This document shows positions 17,810 through 28,900 of a stretch of 64,000 nucleotides of DNA, piece after piece. Source of the DNA: Blautia sp. Marseille-P3087 (lineage in GTDB: Bacteria > Bacillota > Clostridia > Lachnospirales > Lachnospiraceae); contig NZ_LT635539.1 in NCBI RefSeq assembly GCF_900120195.1, positions 843,932 through 907,931 on the forward strand, in the 5' to 3' direction. Numbering within the stretch: the first letter of the stretch is position 1; every line of letters begins with the position of its first letter. The translations under genes were made by a program, and so were the position numbers. The notes under the pieces are model-generated. The model searched no databases. It saw only the letters and a list, made by a program, of their open reading frames with translations, and was not told the origin of the DNA.

Positions 17810-19879
17810 TTAGTCTTCTTTAGACTTTTGCTCCACATAACCGCAAGTTGTCTCACTGCAGACAATCTTATTTCCTTTTTCGACCATATAGCTTCCACAC
17901 TTCGGACATTTCTTTGCCGATGGCTTCTGCCATGACATGAAATCGCATTCCGGATTGTCAATGCAACCGTAATATTTACGTCCCTTCTGAGTCTTTTTCA
18001 ACACGACATCCTTACCGCACTTCGGACATGCCACACCAATCTTTTCATAATATGGCTTGGTGTTTCTGCACTCCGGAAATCCCGGGCACGCAAGAAATCT
18101 TCCATGAGGTCCATATTTGATGACCATGTTACGTCCACAGACATCGCATACCTCATCACTGACTTCATCCTGAATCTCAACCTTTTCCAGTTCCTTTTCT
18201 GCCGCGTCAACATCTCGCTTCAGATCCGGATAGAAGTTACGCACAACTGTCTTCCACTGAACCGTGCCTTCTTCCACGCAGTCAAGCAGTCCTTCCATCA
18301 TCGCAGTAAAACGAACATCTACAATACTCGGGAAAGCCTGTTTCATAATATTATTGACAACTTCTCCGAGTTCTGTCACGTAGAGATTTTTCTGTTCTTT
18401 AGACACATAACGACGGCTGATGATCGTTGTGATCGTCGGCGCATACGTACTCGGACGTCCGATTCCCTGCTCTTCCAGCGCTTTTACCAGAGATGCTTCC
18501 GTATAATGTGCCGGCGGCTGTGTGAAATGCTGTTCCGGCTTTAATTCTGTCAGTTCCAGTTTCATGCCTTTTTCGAGGCTCTGGCTTAATACATTGCCTT
18601 TCTGATTATCTTCTTCCTGCACATACACAGACATAAAACCATCAAATACAATCTTTGAAGCCGCAACTGTAAAGGTATATTCTCCTGCTCCGATTTTTAC
18701 AGATGTTGTCTCATATTTCGCTGCTGACATGCGGCTGGCAGTAAAACGTTTCCAGATAAGCTGATACAGGCGGAACTGATCTCTGGACAAAGACTCTTTG
18801 ATCATTGCCGGAAGTCTGGTAATATCGGTTGGTCGGATTGCCTCATGCGCATCCTGAATCTTCTGTTCCTTCTTGACAGTCTTACCTGTAGTGGAAACAT
18901 AGTCGTCTCCATACTGCGCTTCAATATACTCTCTTGCTGCCTGATCTGCTTCCTGTGAGATTCGCGTGGAATCGGTACGCAGATAACTGATCAGACCAAC
19001 AGTACCACTGCCCTTGATGTCCACACCTTCATACAACTGCTGTGCCAGACGCATAGTTTTCTGAGTGGAAAAGTTTAACGTCTTGGCAGCCTCCTGCTGC
19101 AGAGTACTGGTCGTAAACGGAAGCGGTGCATTCTTGGTACGCTCACCCTTTTTAACTTCTGTGATCTCATACTCCGCATTTTCCAGTGCTTTCAGTATCT
19201 TATCCATCTCTGCTCTGTTATGGACCGGAAGCTTCTTATCCGTACCGTAGAATTTAGCCTGCAGAGGTTTCTTCTCTCCCTTTATCTTGAACTCGCCGTC
19301 AAGACTCCAGTATTCTTCCGGAATAAATGAATTAATCTCCTCTTCTCTGTCACAGATAATACGCAGTGCAACCGACTGTACACGGCCTGCACTTAATCCT
19401 CTTTTGACCTTTACCCACAGAAGCGGGCTGATCGTATAACCTACCATTCGGTCAAGCATTCTTCTCGCCTGCTGTGCATCCACAAGATTCAGATCCAGAT
19501 CGCGTGGCTGCTTGATTGAAGCTTTTACTGCAGTCTTTGTAATCTCATTGAAGGAGATTCGGCGCATTTTAGACGGATCTTCTTTCAGTGCCTGCATCAG
19601 ATGCCAGGAAATTGCTTCTCCCTCACGGTCAGGGTCAGTTGCGAGATAAATCTTATCTGCTTTTTTGGCAGCCTTTCTGAGATTTGCCAGAAGTTCGCCT
19701 TTTCCTCTGATCGTGATGTATTTCGGTTCAAAATCATTCTCTACATCAATACCGAACTGGCTTTTGGGAAAATCCCGCACATGTCCGTTGGATGCCTGTA
19801 CATCATAGTTACTTCCCAGAAATTTCTTTATAGTTTTTACTTTCGCAGGTGACTCTACTATCACCAGATATTTCGCCAT
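17810..19879 (-). CDS. topA: DNA topoisomerase I
   Basis: 689 residues, type IA. Toprim domain at the start (YLVIVESPAKVKTIKKFLG, with DPDREGEAISWHL). The catalytic tyrosine lies in GLISYLRTDSTRIS. Three C-terminal zinc ribbons of Cys4 type follow: CDVCGRN paired with CPGFPEC, CPKCGKD paired with CIDNPEC, and CPKCGSY paired with CSETTC. It relaxes negative supercoils behind transcription. It lies in the classical Firmicutes order comM-dprA-topA-codY, 62 bases after dprA. Confidence 0.98.
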   Translation of the reverse strand: MAKYLVIVESPAKVKTIKKFLGSNYDVQASNGHVRDFPKSQFGIDVENDFEPKYITIRGKGELLANLRKAAKKADKIYLATDPDREGEAISWHLMQALKEDPSKMRRISFNEITKTAVKASIKQPRDLDLNLVDAQQARRMLDRMVGYTISPLLWVKVKRGLSAGRVQSVALRIICDREEEINSFIPEEYWSLDGEFKIKGEKKPLQAKFYGTDKKLPVHNRAEMDKILKALENAEYEITEVKKGERTKNAPLPFTTSTLQQEAAKTLNFSTQKTMRLAQQLYEGVDIKGSGTVGLISYLRTDSTRISQEADQAAREYIEAQYGDDYVSTTGKTVKKEQKIQDAHEAIRPTDITRLPAMIKESLSRDQFRLYQLIWKRFTASRMSAAKYETTSVKIGAGEYTFTVAASKIVFDGFMSVYVQEEDNQKGNVLSQSLEKGMKLELTELKPEQHFTQPPAHYTEASLVKALEEQGIGRPSTYAPTITTIISRRYVSKEQKNLYVTELGEVVNNIMKQAFPSIVDVRFTAMMEGLLDCVEEGTVQWKTVVRNFYPDLKRDVDAAEKELEKVEIQDEVSDEVCDVCGRNMVIKYGPHGRFLACPGFPECRNTKPYYEKIGVACPKCGKDVVLKKTQKGRKYYGCIDNPECDFMSWQKPSAKKCPKCGSYMVEKGNKIVCSETTCGYVEQKSKED

Positions 19880-19941
19880 GCTATCTCTCCTACTTATCCA
19901 TTATTCATAAAAACTTCCGGGAAAATCATCGTCACTCATTG

Positions 19942-20829
19942 TTATGTTGTCTTTACGTAGTAGTGTCTGCCGACTTCAAGTGCCAATCCTGACAATGTCA
20001 GTTCCAGCAAAAGACTGCCGATTTTTTCCGGCGGAAGTCCTGTTTTCTGAATCAAAAAATCCATAGATTTTGGTCGTAAATCGAGACAACTATACACCAA
20101 TTTCAAATCGGTTGCAAGCCCTAAGTCATTTTTTGTCTTTATTTTAACAGGATTTTCATACTCTATTCCCATCTCACGGAGCAGGATTTCCGGTGTGTAA
20201 GCAATTCCTGCACCATCATAGATCAGTTTATGACATCCCATACTTCTCTCCTCATTGACCGGTCCCGGTACAGCAAAAACTGCCTTGCCCTGATCCAGGG
20301 CCCACTGTGCCGTTATCAGGGAACCACTCTTTTCACATGCCTCTACGATCAGAACAAGATCTGCCAGTCCACTGATAATCCGGTTTCTTGCCGGAAAAAA
20401 ATAATTTCGTGCTTTTGTCCCCGGTGTCTGCTCGCTGATGATTCCTCCACCTGTACGCAGGATACGTTGATACAGCCCTCTGTTGCCTGACGGATAGCAG
20501 ATATCAGGTCCGTTTCCAAGAACAGCCCAGGTTCCTCCTCTTCCTTCCAGAGCCCCTTTATGTGCCTCCGTGTCGATTCCGTAGGCCATCCCACTAATGA
20601 CCTGTACTCCCGCCTCACTTAAGTATCTCGCATACCGAAATGCCTGTATACGCCCGTAAGGAGTTGCCGCCCGCGCACCGACAATCGCTGCTGTCGGTTT
20701 TTCCGGATCCGGAAAGTTACCTCTGATATATAACTTCTCCGGCATTCCAGTATACTGACGCAATTTTTCCGGATATTCTTTATCCTTCGCCCCTACTTCC
20801 CTGATTGGTATTTTTTGAGTTTCTTCCAT
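19942..20829 (-). CDS. dprA: DNA-processing protein DprA
   Basis: 295 residues with ATG 20829 (MEETQKIPIREV), chosen because GAGGAG lies 8 bases upstream; longer in-frame starts exist. The Rossmann-like DNA-binding domain shows AAIVGARAATPYGR, VISGMAYGIDTEAHKGAL, and FPARNRIISGLADLVLI. A C-terminal winged-helix-like region ends LALEVGRHYYVKTT. DprA loads RecA on incoming single-stranded DNA during transformation. It follows comM by 66 bases. Its presence alone does not show competence, since many non-transformable Clostridia keep it. Confidence 0.93.
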   Translation of the reverse strand: MEETQKIPIREVGAKDKEYPEKLRQYTGMPEKLYIRGNFPDPEKPTAAIVGARAATPYGRIQAFRYARYLSEAGVQVISGMAYGIDTEAHKGALEGRGGTWAVLGNGPDICYPSGNRGLYQRILRTGGGIISEQTPGTKARNYFFPARNRIISGLADLVLIVEACEKSGSLITAQWALDQGKAVFAVPGPVNEERSMGCHKLIYDGAGIAYTPEILLREMGIEYENPVKIKTKNDLGLATDLKLVYSCLDLRPKSMDFLIQKTGLPPEKIGSLLLELTLSGLALEVGRHYYVKTT

Positions 20830-20895
20830 ATAAATATCTCCTCTATACATTATCTCTTTTACCTGATTTTTATTCTGAATGTTTTTAATCATTTT

Positions 20896-22416
20896 TCAGT
20901 TCCAGTATTTTTTGTCAAAGGAACGATACGATAAAGCTTCCCCTAAATGTTCTTTATTGATATTCTCCGAAGCCTCCATATCTGCAATCGTACGTGCCAC
21001 CTTCAAAATCCTGTGATACGCTCTCACACTGAACGGCATATGCTGAAATGCCATCTTAAGAAGCCTGCCTGCCGAATCATCCAGATGGCAGAATTTTTCG
21101 ACCTGCTTTCCGCTCATTTCTCCGTTAAACTGAATCTTCTCATCCTTAAAGCGTTCTTTCTGTATCTGCTGTGCTGCTTCTACCCGCATACGTATCTGTT
21201 TCGTGTTTTCGCCAATCTTTCCATTGCTCATCCCATCGAAATCTACCGGTGAAACATCTGCACAGAGATCCAGTCTGTCCAGAAGCGGCTGGCTGAGTTT
21301 CCCCAGATATTGCCCTACCTGTGCCGGTGTACATCTGCATCGGTTCATATCCGGATAATATCCACAGGGACATGGGTTCATTGCTGCACACAACATAAAA
21401 TGTGCCGGAAAATCATACGTTCCATAAACACGCGAAATATGGATCACCTTATCTTCCAGTGGCTGACGCAGGATTTCCAGGCTTCTTCTGGAAAACTCCG
21501 GCATCTCATCCAGAAACAGTACTCCTCTGTGTGCCAACGTGATTTCTCCCGGACGTGGATTCCTTCCGCCGCCTGCCAGTGCCTGTGCAGAACAGGTATG
21601 GTGCGGACTTCGAAAAGGACGTATCCGGATCAGTGGGTCTTCTGCCGGCAGTAATCCGGCAATACTGTAAATTTTCGTCAGTTCCAGTCCTTCTTCTACT
21701 GTAAGCTCCGGCATGATTCCCGGAATTCGCCTGGCGATCATCGTCTTACCGGCTCCCGGCGAACCGATCATCAGAAGATTATGAAATCCACTGACAGCAA
21801 TCTCGACTGCTCTTTTCAGACTTTCCTGTCCATGGATCTCACAAAAATCCACTGCATTTTCCTGTTTCTCTTTTCTTTTGGTCTCCACTGCCTTTTTATA
21901 AGAATCCGGTGCACCAACATAGCGGATCATCTCCTGCAGATTAGATACACCGATCACTTTCATATCAGGGATCAGATGTGCTTCCCTCAGATTATCATAC
22001 GGAACTACACAGAAACGACACTTTTCTTCCCTTGCCCGAATGATCATCGGCAGGATTCCAGATACCGCATGGATTTCTCCATTCAATCCGATTTCTCCCG
22101 CCATCATTACATTTCCCAACTGTGCTGCTGAAAGCACGCCGGCAGCCGCAAGTACAGCCGCTGCCAGTGGAAGATCAAAACCTGCGCCCTCCTTCCTGAT
22201 ATCCGCCGGTGCCAGATTGACGGTGATCCTCTTGGGCGGAAGCGCGATTCCGTTATTCTTAAGGGCTGTACGTACCCGATCCTGTGCTTCTTTTACCTGA
22301 GTCGACGGCAGACCGACCATAGTGAAGGAAGGAAGTCCGTCACTTACATCTGCTTCAACCTTTATGAGATGAACTTCCATTCCTGAAATGGCTGCTGAAA
22401 AAACACTTGCAAACAT
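20896..22416 (-). CDS. comM: YifB/ComM Mg-chelatase-like AAA+ helicase
   Basis: 506 residues. An N-terminal Lon-protease-like S5 fold (MFASVFSAAISGMEVHL, with PSFTMVGLP) is followed by an AAA+ Mg-chelatase domain with Walker A MIGSPGAGKTMIARR and Walker B GVLFLDEMPEFSRRSLE. A cysteine-containing insert reads MNPCPCGYYPDMNRC. Studied ComM proteins are hexameric branch-migration helicases for DNA integration. It is first in the comM-dprA-topA-codY run. A ribosome site GAAAGGAG precedes ATG 22416. Confidence 0.95.
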   Translation of the reverse strand: MFASVFSAAISGMEVHLIKVEADVSDGLPSFTMVGLPSTQVKEAQDRVRTALKNNGIALPPKRITVNLAPADIRKEGAGFDLPLAAAVLAAAGVLSAAQLGNVMMAGEIGLNGEIHAVSGILPMIIRAREEKCRFCVVPYDNLREAHLIPDMKVIGVSNLQEMIRYVGAPDSYKKAVETKRKEKQENAVDFCEIHGQESLKRAVEIAVSGFHNLLMIGSPGAGKTMIARRIPGIMPELTVEEGLELTKIYSIAGLLPAEDPLIRIRPFRSPHHTCSAQALAGGGRNPRPGEITLAHRGVLFLDEMPEFSRRSLEILRQPLEDKVIHISRVYGTYDFPAHFMLCAAMNPCPCGYYPDMNRCRCTPAQVGQYLGKLSQPLLDRLDLCADVSPVDFDGMSNGKIGENTKQIRMRVEAAQQIQKERFKDEKIQFNGEMSGKQVEKFCHLDDSAGRLLKMAFQHMPFSVRAYHRILKVARTIADMEASENINKEHLGEALSYRSFDKKYWN

Positions 22417-22670
22417 AAATCTCCTTTCTGTCTGTAAATGCTCCCGATTTGCATTTTCTTCTCAATGAACCTCATATAAATCTGTATTTTGTTATATCAC
22501 TCATGGGATTTTAAAGATTTTAGCCCTCCATAAATAAGAGCGGCAAAAAAGATAGATAGAATTTGTATATAAGCCCTCTGTATTTCATTTCATTATAGTC
22601 CATTTTGCTCCCAAACGCAATAGCACATTTCGGTCTGTTTTATAATTGCAAAAAAACAGGAGGTGAGCTT

Positions 22671-22886
22671 ATGAAGTTTCAACGTATTCAGGATCTTCGT
22701 GTAGATTCTGACCTTTCTCAGCGACAGCTTGGTGAAATTCTGCATATCAGTCAGCGTTCCTATTCTCATTATGAAACAGGCTCACGTGGCATTCCGATTG
22801 AAATGCTCATCCGCCTTGCTGACTATTATGACACAACGATTGATTATCTTGTAGGTCGTACCGACAACAAAGCACCTGTAAAATAG
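22671..22886 (+). CDS. XRE-family helix-turn-helix regulator (Cro/C1 type)
   Basis: 71 residues, essentially one HTH_XRE domain: LRVDSDLSQRQLGEILHISQ is the helix-turn-helix and SYSHYETGSRGIPIEML follows. The C-terminus DYLVGRTDNKAPVK is typical of this family. ATG 22671 is preceded by AGGAGGTG at good spacing; a longer reading from 22605 lacks a site. It is a single gene on the plus strand between comM and the YARHG gene, with its own terminator. The target is unknown. Confidence 0.9.
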   Translation: MKFQRIQDLRVDSDLSQRQLGEILHISQRSYSHYETGSRGIPIEMLIRLADYYDTTIDYLVGRTDNKAPVK

Positions 22887-22907
22887 TCATTTCTGTTTCA
22901 TCAACGA

Positions 22908-22949
22908 AAAAAAGAGGAAGCCATCCCGATTGGATTGCTTCCTCTTTTT
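22908..22949. terminator. Bidirectional terminator
   Basis: Arm aaagaggaagc at 22911-22921 pairs with gcttcctcttt at 22937-22947, flanked by A-run and T-run, serving the XRE gene and the converging YARHG gene. Confidence 0.85.
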
Positions 22950-22969
22950 CATTATAAAATCAAAATTTC

Positions 22970-23896
22970 TCAGTTTCCTTCACTTGCTTTTTGATCTTCC
23001 CACTGCTGGATTTTATTAATATTTGCGATTTCATACTCATTAAAAACAGAACCCTGTTCTGCATCAAAAGTCTCCGGATCTATCGTTCCCTGATACCAGG
23101 ATTTGCTGTTAAAATAGTCCGCAATATAATCCGTCACGAACTGTCTTCCATGACGCGCATAAATCTCATTTTTTGCAAGCTCCAACTGATCTGAGGTATA
23201 GTTGGAAATTTCTTCATCTGTAAGATAACGGCTGCTACTCTCCGGGAAGAAATATTCCCCACTCTCCGCGGTGACCTGTGGCTGCTCTTCTGAAGGTGTC
23301 GGTGTAGCCGTCGGTTCCGGCGGGTTGATCACGACCTGATTTCTGCTCATGATACAGCTTACATTCGGATACACGGAAGATACCGGCTCTGCTGTAGTCA
23401 CTCTCAGATAAAGCTGCCCATTATCAAATGTCAGATTACCTGACGCTGAGTTTCCCGCTGAATCACCGAAGGAAAACGCCGCTGCATTTCCGGCAACTTC
23501 TGCAGTTATATCCGCAGATACTGCCTGTGTCTGTCCTGCATCCGTCTGATAAAAACTAAATGATACGGTATCCTGACTGATATTGTAAATATTGATTGTT
23601 ACAAGGCCATCTGTACTGTACCAGTAATCCCAGAAATTATCCGGATTAAACGTAACTCTCTGCTCCGGAACCGGAGTAGGTGTAGCCGTTGGTCTCGGCG
23701 TCGGACTTGGAGACGGTATCGCTGTAGGCTCTGCCGTTGGTGTCAGTTTTGCCGCATTTTCAATTGCTTCCTTTTTTTGCTTCGCTTCTCTCGCACTTCT
23801 CTGAAAGCTTGCCAGAAGAAGTGCCGCTGCCGCAAACATAATAAAGATCGATATCAGGATAATCAGCAGCATTTTCAGCCTGTTTTTTCTTCTCAT
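22970..23896 (-). CDS. Membrane-anchored YARHG-domain protein
   Basis: 308 residues. One transmembrane helix (about residues 9-30) follows MRRKNRLK. A coiled basic stretch comes next, then a Pro/Thr-rich stalk (PSPSPTPRPTATPTPVPEQ). A middle beta-rich domain of about 115 residues is followed by a second PTATPTPSEEQP linker. The C-terminal YARHG domain is recognised from LELAKNEIYARHGRQF and SKSWYQGTIDPETF. YARHG domains are extracellular and often accompany peptidoglycan-related or serine/threonine-kinase surface proteins; function unknown. ATG 23896 is preferred since GAGGTGG lies just upstream. Confidence 0.85.
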   Translation of the reverse strand: MRRKNRLKMLLIILISIFIMFAAAALLLASFQRSAREAKQKKEAIENAAKLTPTAEPTAIPSPSPTPRPTATPTPVPEQRVTFNPDNFWDYWYSTDGLVTINIYNISQDTVSFSFYQTDAGQTQAVSADITAEVAGNAAAFSFGDSAGNSASGNLTFDNGQLYLRVTTAEPVSSVYPNVSCIMSRNQVVINPPEPTATPTPSEEQPQVTAESGEYFFPESSSRYLTDEEISNYTSDQLELAKNEIYARHGRQFVTDYIADYFNSKSWYQGTIDPETFDAEQGSVFNEYEIANINKIQQWEDQKASEGN

Positions 23897-23944
23897 TGGT
23901 ACCACCTCTGTTTCAGTCTTACCTGTTGTGTTTCTTATTTCTGT

Positions 23945-25900
23945 CTATTTCTTTTCTTTTATGTAACCTTTACGATATGCATCCAAAAGCTGCATAAGTT
24001 CTTCAATACGTTCCCTCAGTGCTTTTCCGGTATCGGTGTCTCCCACCAGACGTCGCTTCGATGTATAGTGTACGGATACCCTGTTGGATACAATATCACT
24101 TTCCTGGGAAACAGCCTGCTCTTTTGATGCAAATGGCTCATGTGCACTTAAGATCAATCCATAAGAATTGTAGATCAGAGTATAACCGGCAATTCCGGTT
24201 ACCTTCTGGTATGCTTTACAGAAACCACCGTCAATAACGATCACTTTACCATTGCACTTGACCGGGCTTTCTCCCTCTCCCTGATGCACTGGTACATGAC
24301 CGTTGATAATATGCCCTGACTTCGGAGAAAGGCCAAATTCTTCAAGGAGTGTATCAACTACGTTTTCGTTTTCAAGCAGGCGATAATATGCACCTTTTGT
24401 TTCTTTATGCGTTTCTTTATCTGCTATAAAATATCTCTCAAATGTAGTCATCTTATCCTTGCCAAATAATGGAGAGGACGGACTTGCCCAGATAAACCAG
24501 AGGATATCCATACCTTTTCGCTGCTCAGCACTATCGACTGCAAAAAAAGCTCTTCTTACATAAGTTTCAAGCACATCATACAGCTCACGACCCTTATATT
24601 TTTTTCCGTAAATCTGAATTTCTTTCAGACTGCCGTCCTCATTCAGGGGAATACATCCATGGAAAAGCAGGTTTCCATTATATATCTTGTACAAACCACC
24701 CTTATCCAGAAGCAGACGCATATGTTTCTGAAGTTTTTCGCAGTTGCGGAAAGCTGTTTCCATACGTTCTATCACATCTCGCTCTCCTGCGGTCAGCTCA
24801 TACGGATGTTTCCAGTCAATCGTCGGAAATTCTGTATCCAGCATCGGATATTCCTTTCCGTCCGGAAGCGTCACAGTTCCCTTCACCGGATCGATCCTGT
24901 GAAGCAGACAACGGTCTTCCATATGGAATTCCCTGTGTCTTCGGATAAGCTGTCCCTCCAGCTTGAACTGAATGATAGAAATCGCTTTGTGCATCTTCTG
25001 GCCGAGTTCTTTTTCCAGTGCATTATAATTAGAAGTACCTTTCATCTCAAAAGCACTGCACGGATCATCTTTGTAAACTTCCATGGAAAAGGTTGCAAGC
25101 GGCAGCATATTGATTCCATAACCATCCTCAAGAATGTCAAGATTTCCATAACGAATGCTGTTGCGAAGTACCGTCGCAATACATGCCCGCTGTCCCACAG
25201 CTGCTCCCATCCATACAACATCATGATTTCCCCACTGGATATCAAGGGAGTGATATTTCATCAGACGGTCCATAATAAAATGCGGTCCCGGTCCACGGTC
25301 AAAAATATCCCCGAGAATATGAAGATGATCCACAACAAGACGCTGGATCAGTTCTGCAAGTGCAATGATAAAATTCTCTGCACGTCCGATCTGAATGATC
25401 GTATTTACAATTGAATCATAATACGCTTCTTTATCAAGAACCTCCGCCTTTTCCGTGATCAGTTCCTCGATCACATAAGCATAATCCGGCGGCAGGGCTT
25501 TACGTACCTTGGATCGTGTATATTTCGATGCCGTCGTCTTGCAGACTTCGATCAGTCGGTACAATGTAATCTTGTACCAGTTTTCCATATCATCTTCTGT
25601 TTTTTTGACCAGCTGTATTTTTTCTTTTGGATAGTAGATCAAAGTTGCCAGCGCTTTCTTATCGCTGTTGCTCAGGGTATGCCCAAATACATCATCTATT
25701 TTCTTTCGGACTGCACCGGAGCCATTTCGGAGCACGTGTGAAAACGCTTCGTATTCGCCATGCAGATCCGACATAAAATGCTCCGTGCCTTTCGGAAGAT
25801 TTAAAATCGATTGAAGATTGATGATCTCCGTAGAAGCCTTCCCGATCGTCGGGTACAGTTCCGCAAGTCTCTGTAAATATCTCAATTCCTCTTTTTTCAT
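23945..25900 (-). CDS. fbp: Fructose-1,6-bisphosphatase, class III
   Basis: 651 residues, the Firmicutes Fbp type (about 640-670 residues) unrelated to class I enzymes. Metallophosphatase signatures are visible: MSDLHGEYEAFSHVLRNG, ILGDIFDRGPGPHFIMD, and IQWGNHDVVWMGAA, and later HIINGHVPVHQGEGESP. It hydrolyses fructose-1,6-bisphosphate to fructose-6-phosphate in gluconeogenesis and is usually manganese dependent. A ribosome site AAGGAGAA precedes ATG 25900. It is a single gene between polC and the YARHG gene. Confidence 0.96.
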   Translation of the reverse strand: MKKEELRYLQRLAELYPTIGKASTEIINLQSILNLPKGTEHFMSDLHGEYEAFSHVLRNGSGAVRKKIDDVFGHTLSNSDKKALATLIYYPKEKIQLVKKTEDDMENWYKITLYRLIEVCKTTASKYTRSKVRKALPPDYAYVIEELITEKAEVLDKEAYYDSIVNTIIQIGRAENFIIALAELIQRLVVDHLHILGDIFDRGPGPHFIMDRLMKYHSLDIQWGNHDVVWMGAAVGQRACIATVLRNSIRYGNLDILEDGYGINMLPLATFSMEVYKDDPCSAFEMKGTSNYNALEKELGQKMHKAISIIQFKLEGQLIRRHREFHMEDRCLLHRIDPVKGTVTLPDGKEYPMLDTEFPTIDWKHPYELTAGERDVIERMETAFRNCEKLQKHMRLLLDKGGLYKIYNGNLLFHGCIPLNEDGSLKEIQIYGKKYKGRELYDVLETYVRRAFFAVDSAEQRKGMDILWFIWASPSSPLFGKDKMTTFERYFIADKETHKETKGAYYRLLENENVVDTLLEEFGLSPKSGHIINGHVPVHQGEGESPVKCNGKVIVIDGGFCKAYQKVTGIAGYTLIYNSYGLILSAHEPFASKEQAVSQESDIVSNRVSVHYTSKRRLVGDTDTGKALRERIEELMQLLDAYRKGYIKEKK

Positions 25901-25984
25901 GTTCTTCTCCTTTTTGCCATGTTAACATATCCCACATTCCAATCAGTAATACAAACTTACTACATGACTTTTATATATGCAGGA

Positions 25985-28900
25985 TCATGCAATTACCCCG
26001 TCGAACAGTGAAAACTGGTTCGACTGCGGAATATCTCCAAACAATCCCATATCATCCATAAGGTCGATGACTGTTTTGCTGACTTTTGTCCTGTCACGGA
26101 AGTCATCCTTTGACAGGAATTTTCCCTGCTTTGCCGCATCTACCACGGCCTCGGCAGCCTTATCTCCCATACCTTCAATACAGTTCAGTGCCGGCATCAG
26201 TTTCCCATCTATGATCTGAAAACGGTTTGCCTTTGCGCGGTAAAGGTCGATCGGCATAAACTCCAGACCACGCGCATACATTTCCTGTACGATTCGCATA
26301 TCTTTGATAGTATCCTGTTCTTTCTTTGATGCTGCATCACCCTTTTTACGCAATTCTGCCAGATAAAAGTCCAGACGCTCACGACCCATACACATTGTCT
26401 CATAAGAAAATGCCGTTGCCCGGATACTGAAAAATGCCGCATAATATGCCAGCGGTTTAAACACCTTGAACCAGGCAATACGCCATGCCATCATAACGTA
26501 TGCCGCAGCATGTGCCTTCGGGAACATGTACTTAATTTTTTTACAGGACCAAATATACCATTCCGGTACATTATGTTCTCTCATAGTTGCTTCCCACTCA
26601 TCACGAAGTCCCTTTCCTTTACGGACGGCCTCCATGATAGTGAACGCAAGACTGCTCTCTACGCCCATACTGATGAGGTAGATCATGATGTCATCTCGTG
26701 TACAGATTGCGGTGGAAATCGTTGCTTTTCCCTCTTCGATCAAGGTCTGTGCATTGCCAAGCCATACGTCCGTACCATGAGACAGACCGGCAATACGTAC
26801 AAGGTCAGAAAAATACTTTGGCTTTGTATCAATCAGCATCTGCATCGCAAAATCCGTACCAAACTCCGGCACACCAAGGCAGCCAAGCTTACAGCCGCCG
26901 ATATTTTCCGGTTTTATTCCCAATGCCTCCGTACCTGCAAACAAAGACATAACTTCTTTGCTGTCCAGAGGAACATCTCTGGCACTTAAGCCGGTAAGAT
27001 CCTCCAGCATACGGATCATTGTCGGATCATCGTGTCCGAGAATATCAAGTTTCAGAAGGTTTCCGTCAATGGAATGATAATCAAAATGTGTCGTGATGAT
27101 ATCACTGTTTTCGTCATTTGCCGGATGCTGCACCGGTGTAAATTTCTCAATCTCCTCACCAACAGGAAGAACAATGATACCGCCCGGATGCTGTCCGGTC
27201 GTTCTTCGGATACCGGTACATCCCTGTACGATACGGTTGATCTCACAGTAACGTTTGTGCTGTCCACGTTCTTCGTAGTAGTTTTTCACATAACCAAACG
27301 CTGTTTTTTCCGCAAGTGTACCGATGGTTCCTGCCTTGAATGTCTGACCCTTTCCAAAAATAACCTCTGTATAACGATGGGCATTTGCCTGATATTCACC
27401 GGAGAAGTTCAGGTCAATATCAGGCTCTTTATCACCTTTGAAACCAAGGAATGTTTCAAAAGGAATATCGAAGCCTTCTTTGTTCATCTTTGTTCCGCAC
27501 TTCGGGCAGATACGGTCCGGCATATCACAACCTGCCATACCACCAAATTTTTTCACCTCCGGTGAATCAAAATCACTGTATTTGCAATTCGGACAAAGAT
27601 AATGTGGCGGCAGCGGATTTACTTCCGTAATACCGGACATCGTTGCTGCAAGCGAAGATCCTACAGATCCTCGGGAACCTACCAGATATCCATCCTCATT
27701 GGATTTCCACACCAGTTTCTGCGCAATGATATACATAACCGCATAACCGTTGGAAATAATAGAGTGAAGTTCTTTATTCAGTCGGTCTTCTACAATCTGC
27801 GGAAGTACTTCTCCATACATCTCATGTGCTTTATTAAAACAGATATCCTTCAGATCCTGATCAGAGTTTTCAATGACCGGAGGATATTTATCCGGATGAA
27901 TTGGTGAAATCTTCTCGATCATATCTGCGATTTTGTTTGTATTTGTAATAACGACTTCTTCTGCTTTTTCGCTTCCAAGATAGGAAAACTCTTCCAGCAT
28001 TTCCTCGGTAGTACGAAGATAGAGAGGTGCCTGGTTATCCGCATCAGAAAAACCATTTCCAGCCATGATGATACGGCGGTAGATCTCATCCTCCGGATCC
28101 ATAAAATGCACATCACAGGTCGCAACGACCGGCTTCTTGAACTGGTCACCCAGCTTGACGATTTTTTTGTTGATCTCGATCAGGTCTTCATTGGACTGAA
28201 TACGGTCGTTCTTTTCATCTGCCAGCATAAATGCATTGTTTCCGAGCGGCTGGATTTCCAGATAATCGTAGAAATTAACAAGTCTTGCAATCTCCGGTTC
28301 CGGTGCATTTCGAAGAATTGCCTGATACAGTTCTCCCGCCTCACAGGCACTTCCGATCAGAAGCCCATCCCTGTGTTCGAGAAAAAGACTTTTCGGTACA
28401 CGCGGACGACGGCGATAATATTTCAAGTGCGACTGGCTGACAAGCTTATACAGATTAATTCGCCCGGTCTCATTTCTTGCAAGAATAATTGCATGGTAAG
28501 TTGGCAGCTTCTTTATCGTATTGACCGAAACATTTCCCTGCTGATTCAGTGCATCCACATCATAAATATCGCGCTCTTTCAGCATTTCCACAAATCGTAC
28601 AAAAATTTCTGCCGTACATGCTGCATCATCCACTGCCCTGTGGTGATGATCCAGAGATACGCCAACTGCTTTGGCAACTGTATCCAGTTTAAAACGGTTC
28701 AGCGCTGGCAGAAGAAAACGCGCCATACCGACTGTATCGACATATGTATACTCCTGTGGAAGCCCCTGTCTCTTGCAGTTTTCAATGATAAAGCTCATAT
28801 CAAAGTCTGCATTATGCGCCACCATGACAGCACCCTCACAAAATTCCAGGAACTGTGGAAGTATCGTCTGAATATCCGGTGCATCCATGACCATTGAATC

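Noticed and set aside
19942..22416. Evidence for natural competence from dprA and comM
   Set aside because: Both are kept in many non-transformable Clostridia, and no comEA, comEC or comG genes are in the window.
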